A stretch of 64,000 nucleotides of DNA. Origin: Edwardsiella ictaluri ATCC 33202. Lineage in GTDB: Bacteria > Pseudomonadota > Gammaproteobacteria > Enterobacterales > Enterobacteriaceae. The stretch covers positions 24,327 through 88,326 of the forward strand of contig NZ_AFJI01000008.1 in assembly GCF_000264785.1 (NCBI RefSeq). The letters run 5' to 3'. Each line of letters starts with the position of its first letter. Within the stretch, counting starts at the first letter, position 1. A program made the translations under genes and the position numbers. The notes under the pieces were generated by a model. That model did not search any database. It saw only the letters and a program-made list of their open reading frames with translations, and was not told the origin of the DNA. Positions 43,472 through 53,716 of this stretch are shown here, one piece after another.

Positions 43472-44047
43472 ATGGGTAATTTAGTGAAGTTGATCGGCGT
43501 CGGGCTGTTGGTTACCGGCCTGGCCGCCTGCGATGGCAGCTCCACCGCAGAGACCAACGCACCGGTGCAGGGGGCGAATGCAACCCAGCCCAGCGTGCCG
43601 GAGGGTGCCAAAGTCAGCCTGTTGGACGGTAAGATAGGCTTTACGCTGCCTGCGGGACTGAGCGATCAGACCAGCAAGCTGGGCTCACAGACTAACAATA
43701 TGTCTGTATATGCCAATAAGACCGGGCAACAGGCGGTGATCGTCATCCTGGCGCCGATGCCGCAGGATAACCTGAATGCCCTGTCGACCCGCCTGATTGA
43801 CCAGCAGAAATCACGTGATGCCAGCCTGCAGCTGCTCTCATCTGAGAGCGTGAAGCTGGGCGGAAAGGAGGTTGAGAAGGTCGTGAGTATGCAGCAGGCG
43901 AACGGTCACGCCATCTACTCCAGCATTATCCTGGCCCAGGTCGGCGATCAGCTAATGACCATGCAGATCTCCCTGCCGGGCGATAATCGTCAGGAGGCGG
44001 CCAATATCGCCAACGGCGTGCTCGATACCCTCTCCTTTGCCCGATAA
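43472..44047 (+). CDS. dcrB: DcrB family lipoprotein
   Basis: A 191-residue envelope lipoprotein. E. coli DcrB is needed for phage C1 and C6 infection and has been linked to lipoprotein maturation. The signal peptide MGNLVKLIGVGLLVTGLAAC gives a lipobox Cys at 20, followed by a low-complexity linker and the DcrB fold (VSLLDGKIGFTLPAGLSDQT, LGSQTNNMSVYANKTGQQAV, SSIILAQVGDQLMTMQISLP). It is convergent with yicH. An imperfect hairpin GCGGAGG/CCTCCGC lies between the stops. Confidence 0.93.
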   Translation: MGNLVKLIGVGLLVTGLAACDGSSTAETNAPVQGANATQPSVPEGAKVSLLDGKIGFTLPAGLSDQTSKLGSQTNNMSVYANKTGQQAVIVILAPMPQDNLNALSTRLIDQQKSRDASLQLLSSESVKLGGKEVEKVVSMQQANGHAIYSSIILAQVGDQLMTMQISLPGDNRQEAANIANGVLDTLSFAR

Positions 44048-44071
44048 GCGTAAGCGGAGGCTGACATGCTA

Positions 44072-45766
44072 TCAGTCCTCCGCCGCGATCGGTGACGCCT
44101 CTGCGACAAGCTGTCCGCTGACCATGCGTTGATGCAGCGTGTGTCCATGTGCGTCCTGCGCCTGCAGCGTCGCCTCGACGCCTTGGCGGAACGGCGTGTC
44201 GGCCTGTAGCGGCGCGCGTAGCGTCAGCTGCAGAGTAATGTCGCCCTGCAGTGTTGACAGCGCGGGCCAGCCCCAGGTATCCAGTTGACCGACCGGTACG
44301 CCGCGCCCGTGGAGTGCCAGCGTTAATCGGCTATCGATCTGGTTCAGGGTCGCGCTGGCCTCCAGTAATCCCTTCTGTGAAATTGCGCTGAGATCGCTGA
44401 CGCGGACGGTGCCGTTGTCCGCCTGCAGCGTTGCCGACGGGCGGCGCAGATCCACCTTGTTAAAGGTGGCCTCGCTGGCATTGAACTGCATCTGTCCCTG
44501 CCAGAACCCCCAGCGGCGTTGGCGAGCGAGGGTGACATGGCTACCGAAGCCATTCAGCGCCGTCATTTGAAATGGAAAGTCGGGGTTAATATCGACCAAC
44601 AGGGTGCGGCTGAGAGAGAAACGTTGCAGCGTGATCTCCTGCAGCCAGGTGGGCAGAGGGTGTAACCATAGCGTACGCCATGCGTTGGGCAGCGTATACT
44701 CCAGGCCGATGACGGCCAAATCGTTGAGGGTAAGATGGCCGTTGTCACGCTGCCAGTCGCCATGGGTGCGGATCAGCGCATTGCTCCAGCGGGTGTTGAA
44801 CTGGCGCAGCGTGACCCCCTGCGGCGTGAGGTCGGCGCTGAGCAGGGGATCGCTCAGATGCATCGCACCAAGCACGATATCTGTCGCGTTGAGGGTCAAC
44901 GATCCCTTCTGGCTACGCCAATGACCATTAGCCAGAGAGACATTGCGCAGGGTTGCATCCAGCCCGCCCAGCGCCCACCCCTTGCCCTCAAGGTTGGCAC
45001 CCAGCAGATCGAGCCGGACGAGCGTTAACGGTGGCAGGATCTGCAGCGCGTGTAGAAACGGTTGCAGCGCCTGTGAGCTTTGCCAGTGGATCTGGCTCAG
45101 ACGCAGGTTGTCGATACGCCATGTGCCATCGGTCTGGCGCAGTGCCTGCGCCGTCATTTGCCCGTTGGCCACATCGGCGCCCAGGTTATTCAGCCACAGC
45201 TGGCGATCCCGATATTCCCCCTGTACCAGTACGTTTTTGGCCGGAATATCGCCGATGCTCAGCGCCGTGGCGCTGAACTGAAAATCGGCCTTGGCGCTGC
45301 CGGGGCGCAGGGGAACGATGCCGCCGTCTACGTCGGAGGCCTGCAGGGGCCAGTCAGCGTGGGGCCAGAGGATCTGCATATCGTGCAGGCGCAGGGCGGC
45401 GGCGCTGATGGGCAGCGGCGGTATACCGTCCTGCGTCAGTGTCAGTTTACCCCCGCTGAGGCCAATCGCGCTAAAGTGGCGCGGCGCGCTAAGCTGTTGC
45501 CAGCCGAAAGTCAGACGCAGCGTTGCTGACTGGAGCAGTGGGGGCTGACCGGCACGGGCCAGGCTGAATCCGTTAACCTGTACCACCGTCGGCTGACGCA
45601 GGGTATGCTGCAGCGCGCTAAGCGTGATGCGGTAGTTGGTATGCTGGTTAACCCAGTCGCTTATCTGGCGGGCCCCCCAGCGGCTCTGCCCGATAAAATA
45701 GACCGCCGCCAGCGCCAGCAGGAGCAGTACGCAGAGTGTCAGCAGCAGTTTCCCGATAACTTTCAT
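44072..45766 (-). CDS. yicH: AsmA-family protein YicH
   Basis: A 564-residue AsmA-like protein with one N-terminal membrane helix (LLLTLCVLLLLALAAVYFI) and a long periplasmic repeating-beta-groove part. AsmA-clade proteins such as TamB, YhdP and YicH are implicated in phospholipid transport to, or homeostasis of, the outer membrane. The start MKVIGKLLL and the C-terminal conserved region (SATLNQIDSRLTLALHGRG) match YicH. It lies downstream of xanP on the same strand, about 180 bases away. Confidence 0.9.
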   Translation of the reverse strand: MKVIGKLLLTLCVLLLLALAAVYFIGQSRWGARQISDWVNQHTNYRITLSALQHTLRQPTVVQVNGFSLARAGQPPLLQSATLRLTFGWQQLSAPRHFSAIGLSGGKLTLTQDGIPPLPISAAALRLHDMQILWPHADWPLQASDVDGGIVPLRPGSAKADFQFSATALSIGDIPAKNVLVQGEYRDRQLWLNNLGADVANGQMTAQALRQTDGTWRIDNLRLSQIHWQSSQALQPFLHALQILPPLTLVRLDLLGANLEGKGWALGGLDATLRNVSLANGHWRSQKGSLTLNATDIVLGAMHLSDPLLSADLTPQGVTLRQFNTRWSNALIRTHGDWQRDNGHLTLNDLAVIGLEYTLPNAWRTLWLHPLPTWLQEITLQRFSLSRTLLVDINPDFPFQMTALNGFGSHVTLARQRRWGFWQGQMQFNASEATFNKVDLRRPSATLQADNGTVRVSDLSAISQKGLLEASATLNQIDSRLTLALHGRGVPVGQLDTWGWPALSTLQGDITLQLTLRAPLQADTPFRQGVEATLQAQDAHGHTLHQRMVSGQLVAEASPIAAED

Positions 45767-45929
45767 GGTGATTTGTCCTTTCCTGGCTCCGGGGCGGCAT
45801 ACGCGGCAGTGTCTTAGAAGGGGGGTCGATACCTCTCAAAGGGCGGGATCTATCCGGCCCCGTTCGCCGGGTACAGCCTAGTTTATGCCGTAATTATGAT
45901 CGAGGCTCAAGGGAAAGCGTCGCGAAAGG

Positions 45930-45956
45930 TGAAAGCGGGCCTATTATCAGGCCCGC
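45930..45956 (-). terminator. Possible terminator overlapping the end of xanP
   Basis: On the minus strand, GCGGGCCT / AGGCCCGC with a 6-base loop is followed by TTTCACC. The stem includes the last codons and stop of xanP. The T-run is short. Confidence 0.5.
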
Positions 45957-47359
45957 GTAGCGGGGATCAGCGGTGAGTCTCGTGCGGGAAGAATCAGATT
46001 CAGTACGATAGCGGTGATCCCCCCTGCTGCAATGCCAGAGGAGAGCAGGGTTTTCAGCCATTGAGGGGCAAACTGCAGTATTTCTGGCTGCTGTGATACG
46101 CCCAGTCCTACGGCCAGCGACAGCGCCATGATCATGATGGCACGGCGGTTAAGCGGCTCACGCGAGACGATACGCACCCCGGAGGCGGCGATGGTGCCGA
46201 ACATCACGATGGTGGCACCGCCGAGTACCGGCTCGGGAATGTGCTGGACAAACCCGGCCACGGCCGGAAACAGGCCGAGCAGGAGCAGCATCAGCGCGAC
46301 CACGAAGCCGACCTTGCGGCTGGCGACACCGGTCAGCTGGATCACGCCGTTATTCTGTCCGAAGCAGGAGTTGGGGAAGGTATTGAAGATCGCCGACAGC
46401 ATGGAGTTGAGGCCGTTGGCCAATACGCCGCCCTTCAGGCGCTTCATGTACAGTGGCCCGGAGACCGGCTGCTCTGAGACATCCGAGGTCGCGGTGATAT
46501 CCCCGATGGTCTCCAGCGAGGTCACCATAAACACCAGCATCAGCGGTATCAGCAGATTCCAGTCGAGTCCCAGACCGTAGTACAGCGGGGTCGGTATCGT
46601 GACCAGCGGCGCCGTATTCGGCTGCGCGGCGGACTCCGGCAGCATACCCATCAGCCAGGCCAGTCCATATCCGGCGGCCATCGCGATCACCAGAGAGGCG
46701 ACGCGCAGGTAGGGATTGCGCTGGCGATTGAGCAGGATGATCACCAGCAGCACCGCCCCGGCCAGCAGCAGATTCTGCGGCGCGCCGAAGCTGTGATCGT
46801 GCATTGCGCTATAGCCGCCACCGATGGAGATCAGGCCGACCTGGATCAGAGACAGACCGATGATCATCACAACGATGCCGGAGACCAGCGGAGTGATGAT
46901 GCAGCGCGCCAGATGTAGGAAGCGTGACAGGATAATTTCGGTGCAGGAGGCCAGCATCAGGGTGCCAAACAGCGTTGCCATCATGGTAGGAATATCGACG
47001 CCGCCGTTCTTTAGCGTCATGCCGCCCATAATCAGCGGCGTGACAAAGTTAAAGCTGGTGCCCTGAATCGACAGCAGACCGGAGCCAACAGGTCCCCAGG
47101 TTTTGATCTGGAGCAGGGAGGCCAGCCCAGAGGCGAACAGCGACATGCTGATGATGTGCTGGGTATCCTGCACCGGCAGGCCAAGCGCCTGGCAAATCAA
47201 CAGGGCCGGGGTGATGACGGCGACGAACATCGCCAACAGATGTTGGCAGGCGGCAAACAGGGTCTGCGCCAGCGGCGGGCAGTCATCCAGACGATAGATC
47301 AGTTCACTGCTGGTCGCCGGTTGGGCTATCGGATCAGGGTCAGTCGTTTGAGTGGTCAT
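45947..47359 (-). CDS. xanP: Xanthine permease (NCS2/NAT family)
   Basis: Proton-coupled xanthine importer, similar to E. coli XanP (YicE). From the ATG at 47359 it has 470 residues, and [20 protein letters not shown] is the family N-terminus. The frame extends 50 codons further without similarity and over the operator. Landmarks are [19 protein letters not shown], the [14 protein letters not shown] segment, and the NAT signature in [18 protein letters not shown] palindromic PurR-type site lies about 55 bases upstream. Confidence 0.95.
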   Translation of the reverse strand: MTTQTTDPDPIAQPATSSELIYRLDDCPPLAQTLFAACQHLLAMFVAVITPALLICQALGLPVQDTQHIISMSLFASGLASLLQIKTWGPVGSGLLSIQGTSFNFVTPLIMGGMTLKNGGVDIPTMMATLFGTLMLASCTEIILSRFLHLARCIITPLVSGIVVMIIGLSLIQVGLISIGGGYSAMHDHSFGAPQNLLLAGAVLLVIILLNRQRNPYLRVASLVIAMAAGYGLAWLMGMLPESAAQPNTAPLVTIPTPLYYGLGLDWNLLIPLMLVFMVTSLETIGDITATSDVSEQPVSGPLYMKRLKGGVLANGLNSMLSAIFNTFPNSCFGQNNGVIQLTGVASRKVGFVVALMLLLLGLFPAVAGFVQHIPEPVLGGATIVMFGTIAASGVRIVSREPLNRRAIMIMALSLAVGLGVSQQPEILQFAPQWLKTLLSSGIAAGGITAIVLNLILPARDSPLIPATRA

Positions 47360-47412
47360 GAGTGCGGCATCCGGGATCAACGATGGGCGCATTTTAATGA
47401 TCCACACCGCAA

Positions 47413-47428
47413 AAGCAAACGTTTGCTC
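47413..47428. promoter_or_regulatory. PurR operator of xanP
   Basis: AAGCAAACGTTTGCTC contains the perfect palindrome GCAAACGTTTGC and matches 10 of the 11 fixed positions of ANGCAANCGNTTNCNT. It lies about 55 bases upstream of the xanP start. PurR control suits a purine permease. Confidence 0.72.
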
Positions 47429-47591
47429 TGAGTTCGTAACCACTTTTTTGGGGGTTTTATTCCGCGGAGTTTTTTCGATAAAAGCTTGCCGCATCACGAC
47501 CTTTGTCATTAAATTGTCAGGTTGCTGAGCTGCGAAAAAACGGTGAAAATATATAAATTACTGAAATATAAAAACTATATGGAGTACCTGA

Positions 47592-48806
47592 ATGTATCAT
47601 TTGGATATTTATGGCACGTTGGTTTCCGCGACGCTGGTGCTGTTGTTGGGGCGCCAGATGGTGCAAAAAATACCTCTGTTGACCAAATACACTATTCCTG
47701 AACCCGTAGCCGGCGGACTATTGGTTGCCCTGGCCCTGCTAATCCTGAAAAAAAGCATCGGTTTTGAAGTCGACTTCGACATGTCGCTGAAGGATCCGCT
47801 GATGCTGGCTTTCTTTGCCACCATTGGTCTGAATGCCAACCTGGCCAGCTTGCGCGCTGGGGGCAAGGCACTGAGTATTTTCCTGTTTGTGGTGGTTGGA
47901 CTGCTGATCGTGCAGAACGCCATCGGGATCAGCATGGCGAAGCTGATGGGGCTGGATCCATTAATGGGGCTGCTGGCCGGTTCGATTACGCTGTCTGGCG
48001 GCCACGGCACCGGCGCCGCCTGGAGCAAGCTGTTTATTGAGCGCTACGGTTTTCAGAATGCGACCGAAGTGGCGATGGCCTGTGCGACCTTCGGGTTGGT
48101 GCTGGGCGGCCTGATCGGCGGCCCGGTCGCGCGCTACCTGGTTAAGCACTCTTCGACGCCGGACGGCACGCCGGATGACAATGCGGTGCCCAGCGCCTTT
48201 GAGAAGCCACAGAGCGGGCGCATGATCACCTCGCTGGTGCTGATTGAAACCCTGGCGCTGATCGTTATCTGCCTGACGGTCGGCCAGCTGATCGCCGGGT
48301 GGCTGAGAGGCTCGGCGCTGGAGCTGCCGACCTTTGTCTGCGTGCTGTTCGTCGGGGTTATCTTAAGCAATACCCTGTCAAAAATCGGCTTTTATCAGGT
48401 GTTCGAACGCGCCGTCTCGGTATTGGGCAACGTCAGCCTGTCGCTGTTCCTGGCGATGGCGCTGATGAGTCTGAAGCTGTGGGAGCTGGCCTCGCTGGCG
48501 CTGCCGATGCTGACGATCCTGGCGGTGCAGACGCTGGTGATGGCGCTGTACGCCATTTTTGTCACCTACCGGGTGATGGGAAAGAACTACGATGCGGCGG
48601 TGCTGGCGGCGGGGCACTGTGGCTTTGGACTGGGTGCTACGCCGACGGCCATCGCCAACATGCAGGCCATCACCGAGCGCTTTGGCCCTTCCCATCTGGC
48701 GTTCTTGGTGGTGCCGATGGTGGGCGCCTTCTTTATCGATATTGCCAACGCCATCATTATTAAGCTGTATTTAATGCTACCGCTGTTTGCACCGGCGATC
48801 GGTTAA
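47592..48806 (+). CDS. gltS: Sodium/glutamate symporter GltS
   Basis: Inner-membrane Na+-coupled glutamate importer. It has 404 residues with two inverted repeats of about five helices. The pore-loop glycine-rich segments are GSITLSGGHGTGAAWSKLF and AAGHCGFGLGATPTAIANMQ. The start MYHLDIYGTLVSATLVLLLG and the internal NATEVAMACATFGLVLGGLI match E. coli GltS. It diverges from xanP and converges with recG, with 16 bases between the stops. Confidence 0.97.
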   Translation: MYHLDIYGTLVSATLVLLLGRQMVQKIPLLTKYTIPEPVAGGLLVALALLILKKSIGFEVDFDMSLKDPLMLAFFATIGLNANLASLRAGGKALSIFLFVVVGLLIVQNAIGISMAKLMGLDPLMGLLAGSITLSGGHGTGAAWSKLFIERYGFQNATEVAMACATFGLVLGGLIGGPVARYLVKHSSTPDGTPDDNAVPSAFEKPQSGRMITSLVLIETLALIVICLTVGQLIAGWLRGSALELPTFVCVLFVGVILSNTLSKIGFYQVFERAVSVLGNVSLSLFLAMALMSLKLWELASLALPMLTILAVQTLVMALYAIFVTYRVMGKNYDAAVLAAGHCGFGLGATPTAIANMQAITERFGPSHLAFLVVPMVGAFFIDIANAIIIKLYLMLPLFAPAIG

Positions 48807-48822
48807 GGCGGATCGGCGTAGC

Positions 48823-50904
48823 TCAGGCATTGGAGTAACGGCTGCCGGCGGGCAGCCAGCGTTCGATCAGGGCGCGTGCATGCTGTGGATAGGCGCTGTG
48901 CAGATGGCGAGCGATACGCTGGACTTCAGGTATCAGCGCCTGATCGCGCAGCAGATCGGCGACGCGGAATTCGGCGTTACCGGTCTGGCGGGTGCCCAAC
49001 ATCTCGCCGGGGCCGCGGATCTCCAGATCGCGCTGGGCAATAACAAAACCATCATTGCTGTCGCGCAGCACCTGCAGTCGCCGCTGTGCCGTCTGGCTCA
49101 GCGGTGACTTGTACAGCAGAACGCAGTGGGAGGCGATCGCCCCACGCCCGACGCGTCCACGCAGCTGGTGCAGCTGCGCCAGTCCCAGCCGCTCGGGGTT
49201 TTCAATGATCATCAGACTGGCGTTGGGGACATCGACGCCGACCTCGATCACCGTGGTGGCCACCAGCAGATCGACCTCCCCCGCCTTGAACTGTGCCATT
49301 ACCCGCTGTTTATCCGTCGCCTTCATCCGACCATGCACCAACGCAATACGTAGCTCTGGAAGTTGCTGAATAAGGGTCTCTGCCGTGACTTCGGCTGCCT
49401 GAGCCTCCAGGAGATCGGACTCTTCAATCAGTGTACAGACCCAGTAGGCCTGGCGCTTCTCCTCCAGACAGGCGTGCCGTACCCGATCCAGGATCTGCTG
49501 GCGCCGGGTATCGGCGATGGCCACAGTGGTGACCGGGGTTCGTCCCGGCGGCAGCTCATCGATGACCGAGGTATCCAGATCGGCATAGGCGGTCATCGCC
49601 AGAGTGCGCGGGATCGGGGTGGCGGTCATGATCAGCTGGTGCGGGTGGAATCCCTGCGCCTCCCCCTTCTCCCATAGCGCCAGCCGTTGATGAACCCCAA
49701 AGCGGTGCTGCTCGTCGATAATAACCAGGGCCAGGTCGGCGAACTGCACCTGCTCCTGAAACAGGGCATGAGTCCCGACCACCATATCCACCTCACCGGC
49801 GGCAATGGCCGCCATTTGTGTCTGGCGCGCCTTACCCTTCTGTTTCCCGGCCAGCCAGCCAACGCTTAGCCCCAGCGGGGCGAACCACTGACGGAAGTTG
49901 GTGGCATGCTGTTCAGCCAGCAATTCGGTAGGCGCCATCAGTGCCACCTGGTGCCCATGGGCGATGGCGCGCAGCGCCGCCAGAGCGGCGACCAGGGTTT
50001 TACCGCAGCCGACGTCGCCTTGCACCAGGCGCATCATCGGCACACTTTTGGCCATGTCCTTCTCAATATCGTCCAATACCCGACGCTGGGCGGTCGTCGG
50101 GGTAAAGGGCAGCGCTGCGAGGAAACGGTGTTTGAGATGGTCATCGGTTGCCAAGGCCAGCGCGCGATGGCGCTGATTGTCGGCGCGTACCGCCAGCATG
50201 CTGAGGTGATGCGCCAGGAGCTCCTCCAGAATCAGGCGCCGCTGGGCGGGGTGACGCCCCTGCGCCAGATCCTCCTGATGGATGTCCGGCGGTGGGCGGT
50301 GCAGGGTATGTAATGCCTCTGGTAGGCTGATCAATCCCTGGCCCAGAGATTCGGGCAGCAGCTCTGGGATCGGGGTAATATCGAGCAGCGCCAGCGCCTG
50401 ATCGCTCAGCTTGCGCAGTGTGGCCTGGCGTACGCCTTCGGTGGTCGGATAGACCGGCGTCAGCGCCTCCTGCAGCGCCGGTGCGGCATCGTCCCCCTGT
50501 ATGCGGTATTCGGGATGGATTATCTCTGCGCCGTGGTGTCCGCGCTTGATCTCGCCGTAGGCCAGCACCCGCTTACCCGGCGCGAGGCTATTCTTCATGG
50601 CGGCGCTGAAGTTGAAGAAGCGCAGGGTCAGCAGGCCGGAGCCATCGCTGATTTGGCTGGTCAGCATGCGACGGCGCCCAAAGGCGACGTCGGTACGCAG
50701 GACCTCCCCCTCCACTGTCACCGTGATCCCGGGCTGCAGCTCACCGATGCGGTACAGGCGGGTACGATCTTCGTAGCGCAGCGGCAGATGCAGCAGCAGA
50801 TCCTGTATGGTGACCAGCCCGAGCTTGGCCAGCTTTCCCGCCTGGCTGGCGCCGACGCCAGAGAGCGACGTCAGCGGAACGGCATCGAGCAGGCGGCCTT
50901 GCAT
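48823..50904 (-). CDS. recG: ATP-dependent DNA helicase RecG
   Basis: Branch-migrating helicase that processes stalled forks and Holliday junctions. It has 693 residues from MQGRLLDAVPLTSLSGVGAS. The N-terminal wedge domain (OB fold) precedes the SF2 motor: GDVGCGKTLVAALAAL (Walker A), IIDEQHRFGVHQR (DEQH box), TATPIPRTLAMT, and the motif VI region QLHQLRGRVGRG. It is separated from the upstream trmH by one base, so it belongs to the gmk-rpoZ-spoT-trmH-recG transcription unit. Confidence 0.97.
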   Translation of the reverse strand: MQGRLLDAVPLTSLSGVGASQAGKLAKLGLVTIQDLLLHLPLRYEDRTRLYRIGELQPGITVTVEGEVLRTDVAFGRRRMLTSQISDGSGLLTLRFFNFSAAMKNSLAPGKRVLAYGEIKRGHHGAEIIHPEYRIQGDDAAPALQEALTPVYPTTEGVRQATLRKLSDQALALLDITPIPELLPESLGQGLISLPEALHTLHRPPPDIHQEDLAQGRHPAQRRLILEELLAHHLSMLAVRADNQRHRALALATDDHLKHRFLAALPFTPTTAQRRVLDDIEKDMAKSVPMMRLVQGDVGCGKTLVAALAALRAIAHGHQVALMAPTELLAEQHATNFRQWFAPLGLSVGWLAGKQKGKARQTQMAAIAAGEVDMVVGTHALFQEQVQFADLALVIIDEQHRFGVHQRLALWEKGEAQGFHPHQLIMTATPIPRTLAMTAYADLDTSVIDELPPGRTPVTTVAIADTRRQQILDRVRHACLEEKRQAYWVCTLIEESDLLEAQAAEVTAETLIQQLPELRIALVHGRMKATDKQRVMAQFKAGEVDLLVATTVIEVGVDVPNASLMIIENPERLGLAQLHQLRGRVGRGAIASHCVLLYKSPLSQTAQRRLQVLRDSNDGFVIAQRDLEIRGPGEMLGTRQTGNAEFRVADLLRDQALIPEVQRIARHLHSAYPQHARALIERWLPAGSRYSNA

Positions 50905-50905
50905 A

Positions 50906-51598
50906 TCAGCTCCGGGCGGCCTGCATGGCGTCCCACCATGCCTGGGGAGCATCGATCTGCCCATCGTTGGCGATGTGGGGACGCGCCAGGCCCTTGCGGC
51001 GGGCGACGCTGGCCAAGACCGGATAGCCGCCTTCCCACAGCAGGCGCTGCTGCTGCTCTTCGTTCAGGGAGGGCTGGCTGCGACCATACATGCCGGCCTG
51101 CTGGCGCTGGCGCTGTGCCTCATACAGGATCAGCGCGCTGGCGACGGAGACATTGAGCGACTGCACCATGCCGACCATCGGAATGATGATATCGCGGTCG
51201 GCCAGCTGCAGCGCTTCGGCGCTGATGCCGCGTTTCTCCTGTCCCATCAGGATACAGGTCGGGCGGGTATAGTCTATCTCGCGAAAATCAACGGCGGTTG
51301 CCGAGAGGTTGGTGGCCAGAATCTGCATGCCCTGACCTTTCAGCTCACCGACGGCGGCGGCGATATCACGGTGGGTCTTAACGCTGACCCAGCTGTTGCT
51401 GCCAGCGGCGGTAGAGACCAGGGTACGCATGCTTTTGCCCGGCCAGACAGCGTGGACCTGGTGCACGCCGACGGCGTCTGCGGTGCGGATCACGGCGGAG
51501 ACGTTATGCGGTTTGTGAACCTGTTCCATGCAGACCGTCAGATCCGGCTGGCGTGCCGCCATCATCTGACAGATCCGCGCATAGCGTTGTGGGGTCAT
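50906..51598 (-). CDS. trmH: tRNA (guanosine-18-2'-O-)-methyltransferase
   Basis: SPOUT-family enzyme (SpoU) that methylates the ribose of G18 in tRNA D-loops. It has 230 residues. Motif 1 is in HKPHNVSAVIRTADAVGVHQ. The trefoil-knot motifs 2 and 3 are ILMGQEKRGIS and PMVGMVQSLNVSVASALILY. It lies between spoT and recG with gaps of five bases or fewer. Confidence 0.97.
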   Translation of the reverse strand: MTPQRYARICQMMAARQPDLTVCMEQVHKPHNVSAVIRTADAVGVHQVHAVWPGKSMRTLVSTAAGSNSWVSVKTHRDIAAAVGELKGQGMQILATNLSATAVDFREIDYTRPTCILMGQEKRGISAEALQLADRDIIIPMVGMVQSLNVSVASALILYEAQRQRQQAGMYGRSQPSLNEEQQQRLLWEGGYPVLASVARRKGLARPHIANDGQIDAPQAWWDAMQAARS

Positions 51599-51603
51599 GG
51601 CGG

Positions 51604-53697
51604 TTAGTTTCTGTTTCGGGTGACTTTAATGACATCCGGCATGATGCGGATTTTTCGCATGATATTGGCCAGATGCACGCGATCGCGGGTGGTCAGGCGA
51701 ATATAGACGGAGTAGACACGCCCGTCTTTCTCTTCGGTGTTCATGCTTTGAATATTGGAAGCCGTCGCGTTAATTGCCGCCGTCAGGTTGGCCAACGCCC
51801 CCTGATGGTTGAACATATCAACCTTAATTTCGGCAATAAACTCTTGATCGATATCCTTATCCCACTCTACCGGCATGAACTTTTCCGGTTCTTTCTGATA
51901 ACCGCGGATGTTACGGCAGGACTCATGGTGAATAACCAGGCCTTTGCCGGGGCTGACGTGGGCGATGATCGGATCGCCGGGAATTGGGCGACAGCACTTG
52001 GCGAAGGTCAGCAGCACGCCATCGGCGCCCTTAATAGGCAGCTTCCGCCCGCCCGGCGGGGTATCCTGTTCACCCAGCAGATTGCGCGCCACCACGACGC
52101 TCATCGCATTGCCCAGCCCGATCTCCGCCAGGAGATCGTCCAGCGACTGCAGCTTCATGCGCTCCAGCTCACGCTGGATATTTGGCGCAGGAATACTGGC
52201 CAGCTTGCGGCCGTTACCCAGCGCATGGTTCAACAGGCGGCGTCCCAGGCTGACGGAGTCATCGCGCTTGAGGTTCTTCAACATCTGGCGGATCTTGGCC
52301 CGCGCCTTAGAGCTGACCACAAAATTCAGCCAGGCGGCGTTGGGTCTGGCGCCCGGCGCGGTGATCACTTCGATGGTTTGGCCGCTGCTCAGAGCCTGAG
52401 ACAACGGATAGGGCTGGCGATCGACGCGGGCACCGACGCAGGCGTGGCCGATATCGGTATGCACCGCATAGGCGAAATCGACCGGTGTGGCACCGGCCGG
52501 CAGCTCGACGATGCGCCCTTCGGGGGTAAAAACGTAGATTTCGTCGGGGAACAGATCCGACTTCACGCTTTCGATAAATTCAAAGGAGTTCCCGGCGCTC
52601 TGCTGCAGCTCCAGCAGGCTCTGCATCCAGCGCTGGGCACGGATCTGGGCGGTGGTGCTCGACTCGCCCTCTTTATACGCCCAGTGGGCGGCGACTCCCA
52701 TCTCGGCCATCTGATCCATATCTTCGGTTCGGATCTGTACCTCGACCGGCACGCCGTGCGGCCCGATGAGAGAGGTGTGCAGCGACTGATAGCCGTTGGC
52801 CTTGGGAATGGCGATGTAATCCTTCACCCGCCCGGGACGCGGTTTGTACAGACTGTGTGCCTGGCCGAGTACCCGGTAGCAGGTATCCACATCCTTGACG
52901 ATCACGCGAAAGGCGTAGATATCCATGATGGAGTGGAAGCGCTGCTCTTTGAGGTGCATCTTGCGGTAGATGGAATAGAGGTGTTTTTCGCGGCCGTTGA
53001 CCTGACAGGCCATACCGGCCTCGCTCAGGCGCCCGTCGATCTCCGCCAGGATTTTTTGGATCATCTCCTTGCGGTTGCCGCGCGCCGCCTTCACCACCTC
53101 TTTGATCACCCGGTAACGGTTGGGATACAGGGCCTCAAAGCCCAGCTCCTCCAGCTCGGTTTTCAGGTGATGGATACCCAGGCGGTGAGCCAGCGGGCTG
53201 TAGATTTCCAGCGTTTCCCGCGCAATGCGGCGACGTTTGTCGGGACGCAGCGAACCCAGGGTACGCATGTTATGGGTGCGATCGGCCAGCTTGATCAGAA
53301 TGACGCGGATGTCCTGCACCATCGCCATGATCATCTTGCGGAAGTTTTCCGCCTGAGCCTCTTTTTTATCGCGGAATTTCAGCTTGTCGAGCTTGGATAC
53401 CCCCTCCACCAGCTCGGCGACGCTCTTGCCGAACAGCTGTTCCATATCCTGGTAGGTCGCGGGGGTATCTTCGATAACGTCGTGTAACAGGGCGGCCATC
53501 AGCGTCTCATAGTCGAGACGCATTTCGGCCAGAATGCAGGCCACCGCGACCGGGTGGGTGATATAGGGCTCACCGCTGGAGCGTGTTTGTCCCTCGTGCG
53601 CATCGCGCGCGACCAGATAGGCCTGCTTCAGGCGTTTGATCTGCTCTTCCGGCAGGTATTTTTGAATCAGTAGATTCAGACTTTCAAACAGATACAA
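51604..53697 (-). CDS. spoT: Bifunctional (p)ppGpp synthetase/hydrolase SpoT
   Basis: Makes and degrades the alarmone (p)ppGpp in response to starvation. It has 697 residues. The hydrolase HD motif lies at about 72-73 in ALLHDVIEDTPAT. The synthetase domain covers YSIYRKMHLKEQRFHSIMDI and SLYKPRPGRVKDYIAIPKAN. The TGS domain is around EIYVFTPEGRIVELPAGAT, and a C-terminal ACT domain follows. The end (IRIMPDVIKVTRNRN) is canonical. A very long antisense open frame lies opposite it and is a shadow. Confidence 0.98.
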   Translation of the reverse strand: MYLFESLNLLIQKYLPEEQIKRLKQAYLVARDAHEGQTRSSGEPYITHPVAVACILAEMRLDYETLMAALLHDVIEDTPATYQDMEQLFGKSVAELVEGVSKLDKLKFRDKKEAQAENFRKMIMAMVQDIRVILIKLADRTHNMRTLGSLRPDKRRRIARETLEIYSPLAHRLGIHHLKTELEELGFEALYPNRYRVIKEVVKAARGNRKEMIQKILAEIDGRLSEAGMACQVNGREKHLYSIYRKMHLKEQRFHSIMDIYAFRVIVKDVDTCYRVLGQAHSLYKPRPGRVKDYIAIPKANGYQSLHTSLIGPHGVPVEVQIRTEDMDQMAEMGVAAHWAYKEGESSTTAQIRAQRWMQSLLELQQSAGNSFEFIESVKSDLFPDEIYVFTPEGRIVELPAGATPVDFAYAVHTDIGHACVGARVDRQPYPLSQALSSGQTIEVITAPGARPNAAWLNFVVSSKARAKIRQMLKNLKRDDSVSLGRRLLNHALGNGRKLASIPAPNIQRELERMKLQSLDDLLAEIGLGNAMSVVVARNLLGEQDTPPGGRKLPIKGADGVLLTFAKCCRPIPGDPIIAHVSPGKGLVIHHESCRNIRGYQKEPEKFMPVEWDKDIDQEFIAEIKVDMFNHQGALANLTAAINATASNIQSMNTEEKDGRVYSVYIRLTTRDRVHLANIMRKIRIMPDVIKVTRNRN

Positions 53698-53716
53698 AGG
53701 CTGCCCTTGAGGTTAA

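Noticed and set aside
51553..53487. A 644-codon open frame on the plus strand opposite spoT
   Set aside because: It is a shadow of spoT. The sense strand encodes a full-length, well-conserved SpoT, and the antisense product has no recognisable domain or ribosome site.
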